This document shows positions 1 to 9,800 of a DNA stretch of 55,779 nt, in pieces. The notes beneath the pieces are model-generated. The model did not search any database, was not told the origin of the DNA, and saw only the letters and a program-made list of their open reading frames with translations. This DNA comes from JAKJGV01 sp964617565 (GTDB taxonomy: Bacteria; Verrucomicrobiota; Kiritimatiellia; CAIQIC01; JAGNIJ01). The position numbers and the translations under genes were made by a program. How positions within the stretch are numbered: the first letter of the stretch is position 1; each line of letters begins with the position of its first letter. The DNA lies in assembly GCA_964617565.1 (NCBI GenBank), contig CAZTYH010000009.1, positions 1-55,779 on the forward strand, read 5' to 3'.

Positions 1-3000
1 GTCGAGAAATTGTCGGACGCAGCGCTCCATGTGAGCGTTACATCGTTATTCGTTCCGCCGACGGCAGACAGCAGTCCGCCGAAGACCGGCGGATCGCGAT
101 CGGCGACCAGCGAATAAGTCAGGACTTCTTGAACATCCGGATCGTAAACGGTCCCGACAAAGGTCGCGAACGGAGTTCCCAGCGGATCTACGGCCAGCGC
201 CATCCCGTGATAAGGTCGCGGCTCACCCGTCATCCCTCTCGGCAATCCGGCCCCTCCAAGCGTCACCCAGGTCGGCCCTCCCGGCGTCCACGATTTCGAA
301 AACACAGCGTTTGTGCCGGCGAAGCCACCGATCCACGTGACGATTACCCGTCCGTCCGCAGCACCACCAATTCCCACGGAGACGGGCGTCTGTATCCCAT
401 TTGTTGCCGCTGTAATACCGGGGAATGTGGTGGACCCACCCATCGCCTGCCACGCCGCCCCCACTCTCCGCAAGGCGTATACTTGTTCGGACAGGTATTG
501 TCCGGGTGCCGCGCCATATGTCTGTATCCATGCCAGGTACAGCATCCCATCGGCGCCGATACCGAGTTTCGGCGAAGAAACAAGAGGCGCGGAGTTTGCC
601 GGACTGATGTTTGACCATGACGCACCGGTCCACCTCAGCACAACAACCCCGCTGGGAACAGTGGCCTCCTGCCATGCAACAACCGGCTCACCATTCTGAA
701 TGACCATGCTGAGCTGAGAGGCGATCTTAGGATTCGCCGAACTCGGGAGGCCGTTTGTATGCGAACCGGCCAAGCCAACCCAGTTTGTCCCGTCCCACTT
801 CTTCAGGAAGACGCGTGACAGATTGGGCGAATCCCCTTCCTGTATCCACGCCACAATGGGATGTCCATCGCCGGCTGTCTGCACGACCGGCCGCACGGCC
901 GGGTGCGTAGTATTTCCGCTCAGGCCATTCCCCTGCGCGGAATTGGCATATTCCACCCAATCCGTCCCGTTGAACGCCTTGAAAAATATGTGCTCAACGG
1001 AGCCTGCAAGGCTTTGCGGAGATTCCTGCCATGCCACATAGACCCGCTCGCCCGAAACCGCAACCGAGGGATATTCGGATTTTTCCAGCGTCATGCTGAT
1101 GCCCGCGCCGAAAGCCGAATCGCGTACGCTGAACCACTGATCCTCAAGCCGCAGCCATTCCCCTACCATGGATCGCTCACCAATCGGACCTCGCCATCTG
1201 CGGACAAATATCTGACGGGTCAGGTTGCTTTGTCCCCCTTCGACACTCCAATCATGAGAGTACGCAATAACCGGGGCATTCTGCTCATCCAACGCAATAG
1301 AAGGGAAATTACCAGGCGTCCGTCCCTGTAGACCAACCCCCTTCACAACAACCAGCGCGAAATCCTGGGGCGCTACCGGGACCTGCCGTCCGACCACTCG
1401 AATGGTGTAGGTTCCCGGCCGCTCCGGAATGACAACGGACTCCACGTTGTTAAACGTATCACCCAACGCGGTATAAACCTGATCACGCGGATAAGAATGC
1501 ACTCCGTCCGGATCATAATGATTTCCGTGGTAGACCACCCCATTCGGTCCATAAACGATCAAGTTGAGGTCGTTCACCAATTGGATGGCATTACCGGGCG
1601 TACCCGCGGCATCCGTGTAGGCCAACGTAACCTTCAAACCGCCCTCACCGGCGCCGATCGTGACCTGCCTGGAGTATAACTGGCCGGTACCCAAGGGAGT
1701 TGTTTCATCCTGATCGAGGAGCAGAAGTTCATCTGTTGGATGAATCTGTGCGCCGGACACCGAGCGCATGACGTCAACAACACCCCATCCATCGTCCACA
1801 ACCTCTAGCTCATCGAAGAACATCGGCCGGCGATACACGATCGAATTCACCCGCCGGGCGCCACTCACCATGATCGCCTTCATCATGGCCGGGCTGGGCA
1901 AGCGACCATAAGCATTCGTGAAATACTGCTGAATCAGCGCAGCGGCGCCGGCTGCGAGCGGCGTGGCCATGGATGTGCCGGAGAACAAGGCAAAGTTCGT
2001 GCCTGAATTTACATTGCCATAGCGGTAGTCATAGACATTGAAATTCTCGAAATCACCCAGGTATTCGTCCGGATTGGTTTCGTGCGACTGAATAGACATA
2101 ACGTACGATCCCGGCGCGACAATGTCGGGCTTGATACGCAGGTCCGTTCCCGTCACGGGACCACGAGAGCTGAACGAAGACATCTGCCAATCCGAGTCGG
2201 TATTGTCTTCAGAGAAGTACTGCTCATCACCAAAATAAACACCCACGATATTACGCGCAAAACGCGGTTGTTCAATGGCGCCGACCGTGATCACGTTCTT
2301 CGCATTGCCGGGCATGGTGACCGTGCCGGGGACGCCGCCTCTTCCGTCCGATTGCCCATCTCCTTCATTACCGCCCGCGAAAAACACTGTGAGTTCCTGG
2401 TTGCCCTCGACCCCAGGCCGGGCATCGCGAACCAATTCATCCCACAACGCGCTGGCGGGACCATATTCGAAGTAGCCCCAATAGCCCCAACTGTTATTGG
2501 ATATGCGAGCGCCCTTCTGATGCATGATGTCGGCTTGTTCCTGGTCCGTGAAGCTGTTGAAGTCTTCCAGCATGACAAGCTTGGCGCGAGGCGCCACACC
2601 CGCAAACTGATTGGTGCCGTATGGCGGACCGGCCGAACCCGGCGAGGAAATTACTGTCTGGGAAAGAGCGCCGTTGCCGAGAATGGAGCCGGAAACATGC
2701 GTTCCGTGACCATCAACGTCACCGGGCAAGCCTTCCGTGTATGGGCCCGGGCGCGCTTCGTAGTAGAGAATTCTTGTGTTTTGATTCAGATCGTTCGGCA
2801 GACCCTGAATGTCGGCATAGCCGGGATTGCGGTAATCCACACCGCTATCGGAAACACCTACCACCACCCCTTCACCCGTCAACGACGGATGCATCGCCCG
2901 AAGGGCGCTTGCCCGCATCCGCGGACTGGCCAGATCGTTCGCGGGCCTCGCCACGATGCCGGGCTCAATCCATTGCACCTGCTCTGTCTTTATGAGCGCC

Positions 3001-3992
3001 TCGATTTCATCCGGCGAGGCTTGAACTGTGAGAACCTGGCGGCCACCCGCGGACTGCTCCCTCGTGACCGTGTAGCCGGCTCTCTCAAGAGCCTCTTTTG
3101 CATCCGCGCCGCGGAATGACATGACATTAAACGTGGTATTAGTCATCTCGTCCGACAATCCGGTAGAGTGCGCCAGCACGGCCCCGCTCATCTTGAAATA
3201 CGGGTGATAGGGCTCGATGAAAAACACGCCGGAAATAGCGCGGACGGCATCCAGATTGCCGGGAGCCACGCGGACGGTGTACGCGCTGTGCGGAACATAA
3301 TGACAAATCTCCGCTCCCACTTTTTCCAACGCCACACGATCTTCATCTGAAACCGCGCGATCAAACTGAACGATGTAATACTCCGTGCCCTCAGGCGCCT
3401 TGAACTTGTCCGGCACCACAATGGATTTGCCCGTTTCCACCGCCGCAGCCGTATCAATAATCGCATTGCGTAGAAGAATAGCCCGGGAATCCGGTTTGCG
3501 CAGTTCCTTGATCGAGCGCATTGAGTTGAATAGTATGCCCTGAGCCTCCATCCCGGCCACCTCGGCAGGGGTCACCAGCACCGCCTTCTGCTCCGGAATA
3601 ATCTCATCCTGCTGCGACGTAATCTGTGCCGAGGTCAATGAATACCGGTCGCCATCCTTGTCGTAGACGACTGCATAACTCTTGGTAAGCTTGCTCAACA
3701 GCGATTCCAATGATGCGGCGCTTACATTGACGGTAACACGCTCGTTTCCGAGGCGATCATCCACGCTGATCGGGACGCCGCTCACCGATGAAATTTCACG
3801 CAACAGATCGCGCAATGGAACATCCGTGGCCTGAACGCTGAAGGTGCCCTTCTCCACCGACATGGACACTTCCACAGGGTTCGGAACCGACTGATCGCGC
3901 GACCCCATATCCGTAAAGGCCATTGCGATCAGTGCAGTCAAAACGATGCACCCGACGACCCATCCCGTTTTTCGAAAGCTTGTTGGACCCAT
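1..3992 (-). CDS. Secreted subtilisin-like serine peptidase (S8) with N-terminal STN domain, 3' end beyond window
   Basis: The reading frame is open from an ATG at 3992 to the window edge, so about 1,330 residues are visible and the C-terminus is missing. A GAGG Shine-Dalgarno lies about 8 bases before the ATG. A hydrophobic signal/anchor spans residues 10-27. Residues 49-112 match the short STN domain of secretins and TonB receptors (FSVQATDVPLRDLLREI). A propeptide-like stretch follows. The S8 triad is complete: Asp382 (SDSGVD), His429 (DGHGTH), Ser674 (SGTSMATP). After a P-domain-like segment come repeated blocks of the type PxVAWxE...W.G..WV, resembling beta-propeller repeats, then an FN3-like start (DPPVFGGLL) at the edge. 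It probably degrades proteins outside the cytoplasm. The STN-protease fusion is unusual. Family call is firm; substrate is unknown. Confidence 0.9.
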   Translation of the reverse strand, partial: MGPTSFRKTGWVVGCIVLTALIAMAFTDMGSRDQSVPNPVEVSMSVEKGTFSVQATDVPLRDLLREISSVSGVPISVDDRLGNERVTVNVSAASLESLLSKLTKSYAVVYDKDGDRYSLTSAQITSQQDEIIPEQKAVLVTPAEVAGMEAQGILFNSMRSIKELRKPDSRAILLRNAIIDTAAAVETGKSIVVPDKFKAPEGTEYYIVQFDRAVSDEDRVALEKVGAEICHYVPHSAYTVRVAPGNLDAVRAISGVFFIEPYHPYFKMSGAVLAHSTGLSDEMTNTTFNVMSFRGADAKEALERAGYTVTREQSAGGRQVLTVQASPDEIEALIKTEQVQWIEPGIVARPANDLASPRMRASALRAMHPSLTGEGVVVGVSDSGVDYRNPGYADIQGLPNDLNQNTRILYYEARPGPYTEGLPGDVDGHGTHVSGSILGNGALSQTVISSPGSAGPPYGTNQFAGVAPRAKLVMLEDFNSFTDQEQADIMHQKGARISNNSWGYWGYFEYGPASALWDELVRDARPGVEGNQELTVFFAGGNEGDGQSDGRGGVPGTVTMPGNAKNVITVGAIEQPRFARNIVGVYFGDEQYFSEDNTDSDWQMSSFSSRGPVTGTDLRIKPDIVAPGSYVMSIQSHETNPDEYLGDFENFNVYDYRYGNVNSGTNFALFSGTSMATPLAAGAAALIQQYFTNAYGRLPSPAMMKAIMVSGARRVNSIVYRRPMFFDELEVVDDGWGVVDVMRSVSGAQIHPTDELLLLDQDETTPLGTGQLYSRQVTIGAGEGGLKVTLAYTDAAGTPGNAIQLVNDLNLIVYGPNGVVYHGNHYDPDGVHSYPRDQVYTALGDTFNNVESVVIPERPGTYTIRVVGRQVPVAPQDFALVVVKGVGLQGRTPGNFPSIALDEQNAPVIAYSHDWSVEGGQSNLTRQIFVRRWRGPIGERSMVGEWLRLEDQWFSVRDSAFGAGISMTLEKSEYPSVAVSGERVYVAWQESPQSLAGSVEHIFFKAFNGTDWVEYANSAQGNGLSGNTTHPAVRPVVQTAGDGHPIVAWIQEGDSPNLSRVFLKKWDGTNWVGLAGSHTNGLPSSANPKIASQLSMVIQNGEPVVAWQEATVPSGVVVLRWTGASWSNISPANSAPLVSSPKLGIGADGMLYLAWIQTYGAAPGQYLSEQVYALRRVGAAWQAMGGSTTFPGITAATNGIQTPVSVGIGGAADGRVIVTWIGGFAGTNAVFSKSWTPGGPTWVTLGGAGLPRGMTGEPRPYHGMALAVDPLGTPFATFVGTVYDPDVQEVLTYSLVADRDPPVFGGLLSAVGGTNNDVTLTWSAASDNFS

Positions 3993-4047
3993 GGCAAGCA
4001 CCTCAATCTCTTCCTATCGGTTCATTCCATTCGATTCGCACATTACA

Positions 4048-4083
4048 CAAAAAAAGCACACCCGCGCACCGGCATCCGGTGCG
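4048..4083 (-). terminator. Probable rho-independent terminator after the coiled-coil gene
   Basis: An 8-bp perfect stem CGCACCGG/CCGGTGCG with a 3-nt loop (4065-4083) lies just after the stop codon at 4121 of the upstream minus-strand gene. Read on the minus strand it is followed, about 8 bases later, by a run of seven T (A-run 4050-4056). The distance from stem to T-run is longer than ideal. Confidence 0.5.
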
Positions 4084-4120
4084 TGAGCAATAACCTTACG
4101 CCTACCGCACAACACTCGAT

Positions 4121-4897
4121 TCAATAATCCTTGCCTGCACGTTCCGAAGACGGGTCATCCCTCCTCAGATCGTGAACATGGCTCATCTGTTTGACGCGGC
4201 CAGCTTCGTGTTCGACCACGGCGGGCAGTTCGTCAATCATGGCATTCATCCGTCTCACAGATTCTTCAAGCTCCGACTCTATCGCCTTTACTTCCTTCAG
4301 CATGGCCAAGGCCACATCGTCGCCGGCCGCAAGTTCTGTCCGGCGCAATTCAAGAGCTGAACGAGCCACCCTCGCAGCCCTCTCGGTTTCTGTAATCTCA
4401 CTTTTCAGTATCGAAAGCCTCTGCTCTCGATCTATAGCGGTGGATGATACCACGAGACCGCCGGCATCCGCCACCCTTTGCTCGCCGATTTCGGCATCCT
4501 CATCCTGACGCAGAACCTTGATCCGGGAAAAGATATCGCGCACTTCTTTTTCCATAGTGCGAATTTCGGGGTAATGCGCGCGCATGTGAGCGTGAAACTG
4601 ACGGCGAAGCTCCACGAGGTCTTTTTCCGCCTCTTTGCTCATCACTCTTATCCTGGCGATCTCCGGGTCGTTGTATTCCGCTTCATGCCGTATGCGCCAG
4701 CGCTCTCCCATCAACCGGATCGCCTCCTGCTCGGAATCCCTCAACTGGGACTCGGAAGGTGCAGTCAAAGCGCTTTCGGAGCTGTGGCTCACGACATCCG
4801 AAGTCTCCGCAAAGACAGAGATTCCAACCAGGAAAGAACAAAGAATGAGAAGACCGCTCTTCGACAAACCGGCGTGTTGATAACAGGTCCTGATCAT
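4121..4897 (-). CDS. Secreted coiled-coil protein of unknown function
   Basis: This 258-residue protein is not recognised. The chosen ATG at 4897 gives a standard signal peptide (about residues 1-31, hydrophobic core LLILCSFLVGISVFA, probable cleavage after VFA) and has a weak GGCGGAAAG ribosome site; the longer open frame to 5020 would bury the signal. The mature protein is almost entirely charged helix with heptad character, rich in Glu, Arg and Lys (for example SEITETERAARVARSALEL), so it is probably an extended periplasmic coiled coil. It lies upstream of the subtilisin gene on the same strand, separated by a probable terminator, so co-transcription is doubtful. No enzymatic motif is visible. 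A structural or envelope-spacing role is possible but not shown. Confidence 0.7.
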   Translation of the reverse strand: MIRTCYQHAGLSKSGLLILCSFLVGISVFAETSDVVSHSSESALTAPSESQLRDSEQEAIRLMGERWRIRHEAEYNDPEIARIRVMSKEAEKDLVELRRQFHAHMRAHYPEIRTMEKEVRDIFSRIKVLRQDEDAEIGEQRVADAGGLVVSSTAIDREQRLSILKSEITETERAARVARSALELRRTELAAGDDVALAMLKEVKAIESELEESVRRMNAMIDELPAVVEHEAGRVKQMSHVHDLRRDDPSSERAGKDY

Positions 4898-5046
4898 TAA
4901 CTTTCCGCCATGATTGCAAGCCTTTACGGCAAACCGGAACATGTACATGGAAGCATAGGCAAGGGGGTGTTCTTTGTCAAAACCAATACAGCCAAACTCG
5001 CATTTCATTTGAGCGGACATTCCCGCTGCACAAAGCCTTCCAGCGT

Positions 5047-5101
5047 ACGACAGGACGCGAAGGAAAGCTTATCTCGATCGCACGTGTAGGAATTCGTTTC
5101 C
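5047..5101. repeat. 55-bp contig-end overlap, copy 1
   Basis: This 55-bp sequence is repeated without change at 5202-5256, directly on the other side of a 100-N gap. The length equals a common assembler k-mer, so the two copies are most likely the same genomic bases and the gap is not real. Confidence 0.9.
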
Positions 5102-5201
5102 NNNNNNNNNNNNNNNNNNNNNNNNNNNNNNNNNNNNNNNNNNNNNNNNNNNNNNNNNNNNNNNNNNNNNNNNNNNNNNNNNNNNNNNNNNNNNNNNNNN
5201 N
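5102..5201. other. Assembly gap (100 N), probably zero real length
   Basis: Exactly 100 N. Identical 55-bp ends on both sides imply that the flanking contigs overlap and that the true sequence holds one copy and no gap. Confidence 0.95.
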
Positions 5202-5302
5202 ACGACAGGACGCGAAGGAAAGCTTATCTCGATCGCACGTGTAGGAATTCGTTTCCTGAGGCAAAAGTCTCTCAGCCGCAACCAAAGCATGAAAGCATTG
5301 TC

Positions 5303-5410
5303 GCACCCCTTCAGGGTACAAGACTATTGGTTACCTGTCAGTGAACCCGGCCCGTTGGGCCGGGCTTGAAGAATGGCAGCCCTACAGGCTGCCGCACCCT
5401 GAAGGAGTGC
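5303..5410. repeat. Composite palindromic (REP/MITE-like) element
   Basis: A 17-bp imperfect inverted repeat (5303-5319 and 5394-5410, two mismatches) bounds about 108 bp. Inside are two perfect hairpins: CCCGGCCC/GGGCCGGG with a GTT loop (5346-5364) and GGCAGCC/GGCTGCC with a CTACA loop (5375-5393). Nested palindromes of this kind in a gene-free stretch suggest a dispersed REP- or MITE-like sequence. The window shows only one copy, so mobility is inference. Confidence 0.5.
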
Positions 5411-5509
5411 CGCAAAAAGCACGTCCTGTCTTAAATAGTCTTTCCAAGAAAACAAGAAGTAGACGAATAGCAGCATGAAAAGGATGAACAGCACGGAGAC
5501 ACAAGTCAT
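5324..5509 (-). CDS. Possible small membrane protein, 61 residues
   Basis: An open frame from the ATG at 5509 encodes a strongly hydrophobic N-terminal helix (VSVLFILFMLLFVYFLF) followed by a short charged stretch; the rest reads through the palindromic element at 5303-5410. The ribosome site is weak (GGTGGGA). The transmembrane part could be real, with its 3' end replaced by the repeat, or the whole frame may be chance. The gene-free interval 4898-5638 otherwise holds only the spurious gap and the repeat element. Confidence 0.25.
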   Translation of the reverse strand: MTCVSVLFILFMLLFVYFLFSWKDYLRQDVLFAALLQGAAACRAAILQARPNGPGSLTGNQ

Positions 5510-5612
5510 ATTGTCGTGTCCCACCAGCTTCATCCCGATCGCTTCGCATCGGAATCCGGATAACAGTAAATGAACGCTGTTAATTCCAGGACACAATATT
5601 GCGAGTAAAGCC

Positions 5613-5637
5613 CTGCTATACCGAGTCGGTACAGCAG
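5613..5637 (-). terminator. Hairpin after the lipoprotein gene
   Basis: An 11-bp stem with one mismatch (CTGCTATACCG / CGGTACAGCAG) and a 3-nt loop lies one base after the stop codon at 5639. There is no strong T-run on the minus strand, so it may act as a 3'-end stabiliser or a weak terminator. Confidence 0.4.
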
Positions 5638-5638
5638 G

Positions 5639-6457
5639 TCAATCTTCTGCGCCTGCAGTACCCACGGATATAATGCCGGAAGATCCGGACGAGAGCGCGC
5701 TGAATCCTGAGATAACAGCATCCTTCTCCATCCACGTACCTTCCAGCTTGAACTGGCTGTTCGCTTCCGTGAGCGTGTAGGTCATTGTTTCCGTTTCCGT
5801 GTAGGAACGATTATCGGTGACCACATGATTGTGCTCAACAACGATCCCGGCCGGCGTCCTGGTCGTGGTCTCCACGCTGCGAAACACTTCCTGCCCCGCT
5901 GCATTGTAGGCAATAATAGTGATCGTGGTGACGATATTCGTCACGTCCGTTCCGCTGGTGACATTGGTGGACCACGTCAACTGCTCGTCACGGGTGTAAG
6001 AAGATTCGCTGGAACTTCCCTTGATGTCCTCGATCGCAACCGCATGGAAAACACCGACGAACTCAATTTCACGTCCCGTGGTCTTGTCCTTGCCCGCAAA
6101 AGTGACCTGCGCCGTAACCAGCTCCGCGCCGACCGGATAGGTTCCATCCTGCGCCGAACTGACCGCGCCGGGCGAGCCTACGGTTCCCTCATACTCGGAT
6201 CCATTATTATCGGTCGCGCGCACGGCGTTGCCTCCATGCATGATCACAAGGCGCGTGATCGCGCCGCCAGAGGTGCGCTCAACGGCTTTACCGCCGGAAA
6301 ACGTTCCGTGATACACACCACCGAAATTGACCGATACGCCCGCTCCGCGAGAAGTGTTGAAGCCGTTCTTTCCACCGCCGGATGACCACTCACAGCCAAC
6401 CATAACAAACATCGCGATTACCATGACCGCAGCCAACAGAACGCCTGCCTTCTTCAT
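5639..6457 (-). CDS. Lipoprotein of unknown function
   Basis: A 272-residue protein. The start at 6457 is set by a good AGGAGAAG ribosome site four to five bases upstream and by the signal MKKAGVLLAAVMVIAMF leading to a lipobox MVGC with the lipidated Cys at residue 22. A Gly/Ser linker follows. The mature part is rich in Thr, Val, Ser and Gly with alternating polar/hydrophobic strands (for example NIVTTITIIAYNAAG), which suggests an all-beta fold. There are no Cys or His clusters and no catalytic motif. It lies 380 bp after the inverse autotransporter on the same strand but beyond that gene's terminator, so it probably has its own promoter. Function is not recognised. Confidence 0.75.
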   Translation of the reverse strand: MKKAGVLLAAVMVIAMFVMVGCEWSSGGGKNGFNTSRGAGVSVNFGGVYHGTFSGGKAVERTSGGAITRLVIMHGGNAVRATDNNGSEYEGTVGSPGAVSSAQDGTYPVGAELVTAQVTFAGKDKTTGREIEFVGVFHAVAIEDIKGSSSESSYTRDEQLTWSTNVTSGTDVTNIVTTITIIAYNAAGQEVFRSVETTTRTPAGIVVEHNHVVTDNRSYTETETMTYTLTEANSQFKLEGTWMEKDAVISGFSALSSGSSGIISVGTAGAED

Positions 6458-6703
6458 ATGCTTCTCCTGGAACTTTGTGCGCATGAGCTTCACCTCGGAA
6501 TCGTTTTCCCCTTTGGGCCGCAAAAAACCTTCCATGCCTGCCCCTCGCCGCGAAGCAGGCGATACAAGAGACTACACCACAACAACGGTTCTGGATATCT
6601 AGCAAAGAACCCCTACCCCGTCAATAGATACCGTTCGATTATTCAAGGAGGATTGGGATGATGGGGATATGGGGTGTTGGCGGGCTGTTGCCCAAATCCG
6701 AAT

Positions 6704-6731
6704 TTCGATATTCGTGCTTCGGATTTGATGC
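6704..6731. repeat. Short TTCNNNN heptamer tract
   Basis: Three consecutive 7-bp units start with TTC (TTCGATA, TTCGTGC, TTCGGAT), then a degenerate fourth (TTGATGC). The same 7-bp phase and invariant TTC occur in two other intergenic places in the window (11992-12026 and 34513-34568). Confidence 0.45.
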
Positions 6732-6782
6732 CGAAAGTATTTCGGCACCACGCCGTTGGGATTCAATTGACTGATAAAGAAA

Positions 6783-6806
6783 CGGGGCGTCATTTCGGAC
6801 GCCCCG
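6783..6806 (-). terminator. Rho-independent terminator of the inverse autotransporter gene
   Basis: A perfect 9-bp GC-rich stem CGGGGCGTC/GACGCCCCG with a 6-nt loop lies 30 bases after the stop codon at 6837. On the minus strand it is followed by TTTCTTTAT. Confidence 0.8.
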
Positions 6807-6836
6807 CATCATCATGATTCTATTTATCCACGCAAA

Positions 6837-9800
6837 TTACGGATTCGGATCAACCAACAACCACGGCGTGTAGTCCACGTTCCCCACGAACTGGGCTCCG
6901 GCAGGCGTTACGGTGCCCCACCAGTTATTCTCGGCCATCAACAAGGGAGCCGCGCCTTCGTTATTGCGGACATCACGACTGAGGTTGCCGAATATCGAAT
7001 TCAGTCCCGGGCTGGCGAACGCGCCGCCGCCGAAATCAAGCGCATAGGTGGACGCGCCCGGCGCCGCCACAACTCTCAATCCAACATTGTTGTTACGGAA
7101 GCGATTGCCCACGCCATACAGATTCTGTACATCGCCGGCCAATTCAACAAACGCGCCGACATTGTCGTTATCATCTGCCGTATTGCCGATGAACGATACA
7201 CTGGCCGCATCCGAGGCCGTGAGTGTTGTGCGGAATCCGTGTGCTCCATTGCCGGAAGCCTCGTTTTCTTCCAGCAACAAACTCGCATTCTCGTTGACGC
7301 TCGCCATTACGATGTGGAATCCATTTCCGCTGTTGCCGTTCGCTGTGCTACCAATCACGGCGGCATAGGCCTCCTCTTGCGCGGTCAGATTCAGCCGGAC
7401 ACCCGCTCGCGCGCCGGGATCGTCCACGTCGAAGCCGTTGTTGTTGAACACCGAAGGCCCCGTCTGCATAATGGAGTACAGCGCATTCGAAGAACCAAGG
7501 ATATCGAAGGTCCCGAATTCGTTGCGCAAGTCGTCAATCGCCAGATCACCAATCCAGACATAACCATCGTCACCCGCTGTGGCATTCAATAGCAATCCTT
7601 GCCGTAGATTGTCCGAGGCGTTCACAGCCGTGATTGCGACGCCGAGATCCCGCGCCGCATTCACCCCTATTGTCATGCCCTGTATTCCATTGCCGATCGC
7701 ATTCACCCCGGCCAATATAAGGAAGGCATCCTCCGTGGCCGAATTCACGCTCATCTGAGCGCCCTGATCGGCGTTTCCGTTGGCTTGAGAGTTCAGCAAG
7801 GCGATGGTCGCATCCAACTCCCCAAACGCGTTCAGCACGATACCTGCGCCTGCATTGTTGTCTGCCGTAAGGCCATAAAGACCGGCGAACACCGCCCCGT
7901 CATCGCTGCCCATGTTGAAGGTCAAGCCGTTTCCGGGTGGTCCCGCGATATCGAGGTTGTCGGACGCATTGATCCCGCCGGCCACCAGGTTCGCACCATA
8001 CCGACCATGTATCTCAGCCCATATACCACCACCCTCATTCCCCGAGACGCTCATATCGCCCATCGGTGCATAAGGTGGCACTGGAATGGAATCCGGGTCG
8101 TCGTTGATTATCGAACCCAGAATCGGCGGGACCAGTTCGAACAGCACGTCGGTTGATCCAAACACGCCGAACGCATCGCCTTCCGTACTTTCAATGTTCG
8201 CAGCAATGCCAAGCATGTGGTTGTTGTTAGCTTGAATATCCAGGAATGCGCCGACCGCTAAATATTCTCCCACGATGCTGGCCTCGATTCCGTTGAGTCC
8301 GTTGTCCGACGCAACCACGGGACCGAAAGGCTGGCCGGGAATGACCAACGGCGGATCCAGTGCGAGTTGGTCATTCAACACATCGGCGAGGGACCGCAGC
8401 GGATCTGTCGAGGCCAACAGGCCGATCGCCTGATCGCCGCTGACGTTCATATAGAGACCATTCAGATCGTTATACGACGCACGAATATCAAGCAAGGCTG
8501 CCACGGCAAGGCCGTTGGCTTCCACGATATTGAGAATACCATTCCCCTCATTTCCATTCGCATTCACACGACCAAGAAGAGAAATGGCTGTGCCGTTCGG
8601 GCTTCGGACCCTGAAATCCAATCCCCCGGCCGGACCATTGTCGTTCGCATCAATGCCCAGACCCAGGCCCAATGCAAGATAGTCGCCTTCCACATTCATG
8701 AGCAGGCCACCGATGCCGTTGTCACTAAATGCCAAAGGACCCATGGCCGGAATTGGGAGCTCGGGCAATCCCATGCCCGGGTTCAGGAGACCAAGCACGT
8801 TTACAAGCAGCTGGCCCACCTCCATCAGGTTCTCCGTCGAGGCCACCATTCCAATGGCCGCGCCGCTCGAACTCACGGCGTTGCCGATTGCTCCAAATAT
8901 GCCGTTGTCATTCGCGCGGACATCCAACATGGCAAGGACCGCCAGGTTCTCACCGTCTGCATTGGCATAAATTCCGTTTGCGCCATTGCCTGACGCGACA
9001 AGCGGACCGAACGCCGAGCCGGGAACGGTCAGCGGCGGATCAACAAGCCCAGCCAACGACCGGATAAAATCGGTTGAACCCAGCAAGCTGATAGCTGTAT
9101 TTCCGGCGACAGTGGAATTGATGCCATCCACGCCGTTGCCCATCGCATGAATATCGAAGAGCGCGCCCAGGGCCAGGCTGTTGGGCGACTCTACATCCGA
9201 AAAAACACCCATGACCCCGTTGTCGTTTGCCGTCACGCGAGCCATGGCGCCGATTGCGGGACCATTGGGGCTCCCGACTCGCATTTCGACGCCCATCGCT
9301 GCCTGGTTGTCATTCGCTTCGACCCCCAGCACGGACCCCAACGCGAAATTCAGGCCGGTAACGTTAAGGGTTAATCCCCCTACGCCGTTATTATTAAATT
9401 GCGCGGGGCCAACCGGCGAAGACGGAATCGCGGGCAGTTCAAGACCGGGGAGCAACAACTCAAGCACTTCCGCTCCAAGTTGCGCCACTTCCATAAGATT
9501 TTCCGAGGAGCCAACGAAAGCTAGCGCGGCGCCATTCGGACTTGTCACATTTGCAAGCGTACCAAACACGCCGTTGTCATTGGCCCTTACATCTAAAAGC
9601 GCCAGCGCGGCAAGGTAATTGCCCGACACGTTGATGCTTAATCCCATGACGTCGTTATCGCCGGCACAGATCGGACCGCTGCCGGAGAGCAGTGCTTCAA
9701 ACTCCGGCGGAAGCGGCCCACCGCCGATCGCATCGTTAATCAAGTCCATCAAAACCGCGGGCATACCGCCCAGCATAATCGCTGCACCGTCCGTCGAAAC

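Larger units (their letters stand above)
6458..6836. other. 379-bp gene-free interval with hairpins and a short TTCNNNN tract
   Basis: It lies between the stop of the autotransporter gene and the start of the lipoprotein gene. It contains the terminator at 6783-6806, a perfect hairpin TGCCGAAA/TTTCGGCA around 6730-6748, a 9-bp inverted repeat AAATCCGAA/TTCGGATTT around 6694-6726, and three 7-bp units beginning with TTC (6704-6724). No convincing gene was seen. Confidence 0.6.

Noticed and set aside
129..699. Several overlapping small frames at the left edge
   Set aside because: All overlap the continuing subtilisin frame on the minus strand and show no signal of their own.
2082..3119. Plus-strand 345-codon open frame opposite the subtilisin
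   Set aside because: The minus strand in the same place encodes the full catalytic domain with Asp, His and Ser motifs.
5202..5256. Direct repeat pairs as possible att sites or transposon ends
   Set aside because: They are exactly 55 bp, abut 100-N runs and recur in three unrelated places; they are assembly overlaps.
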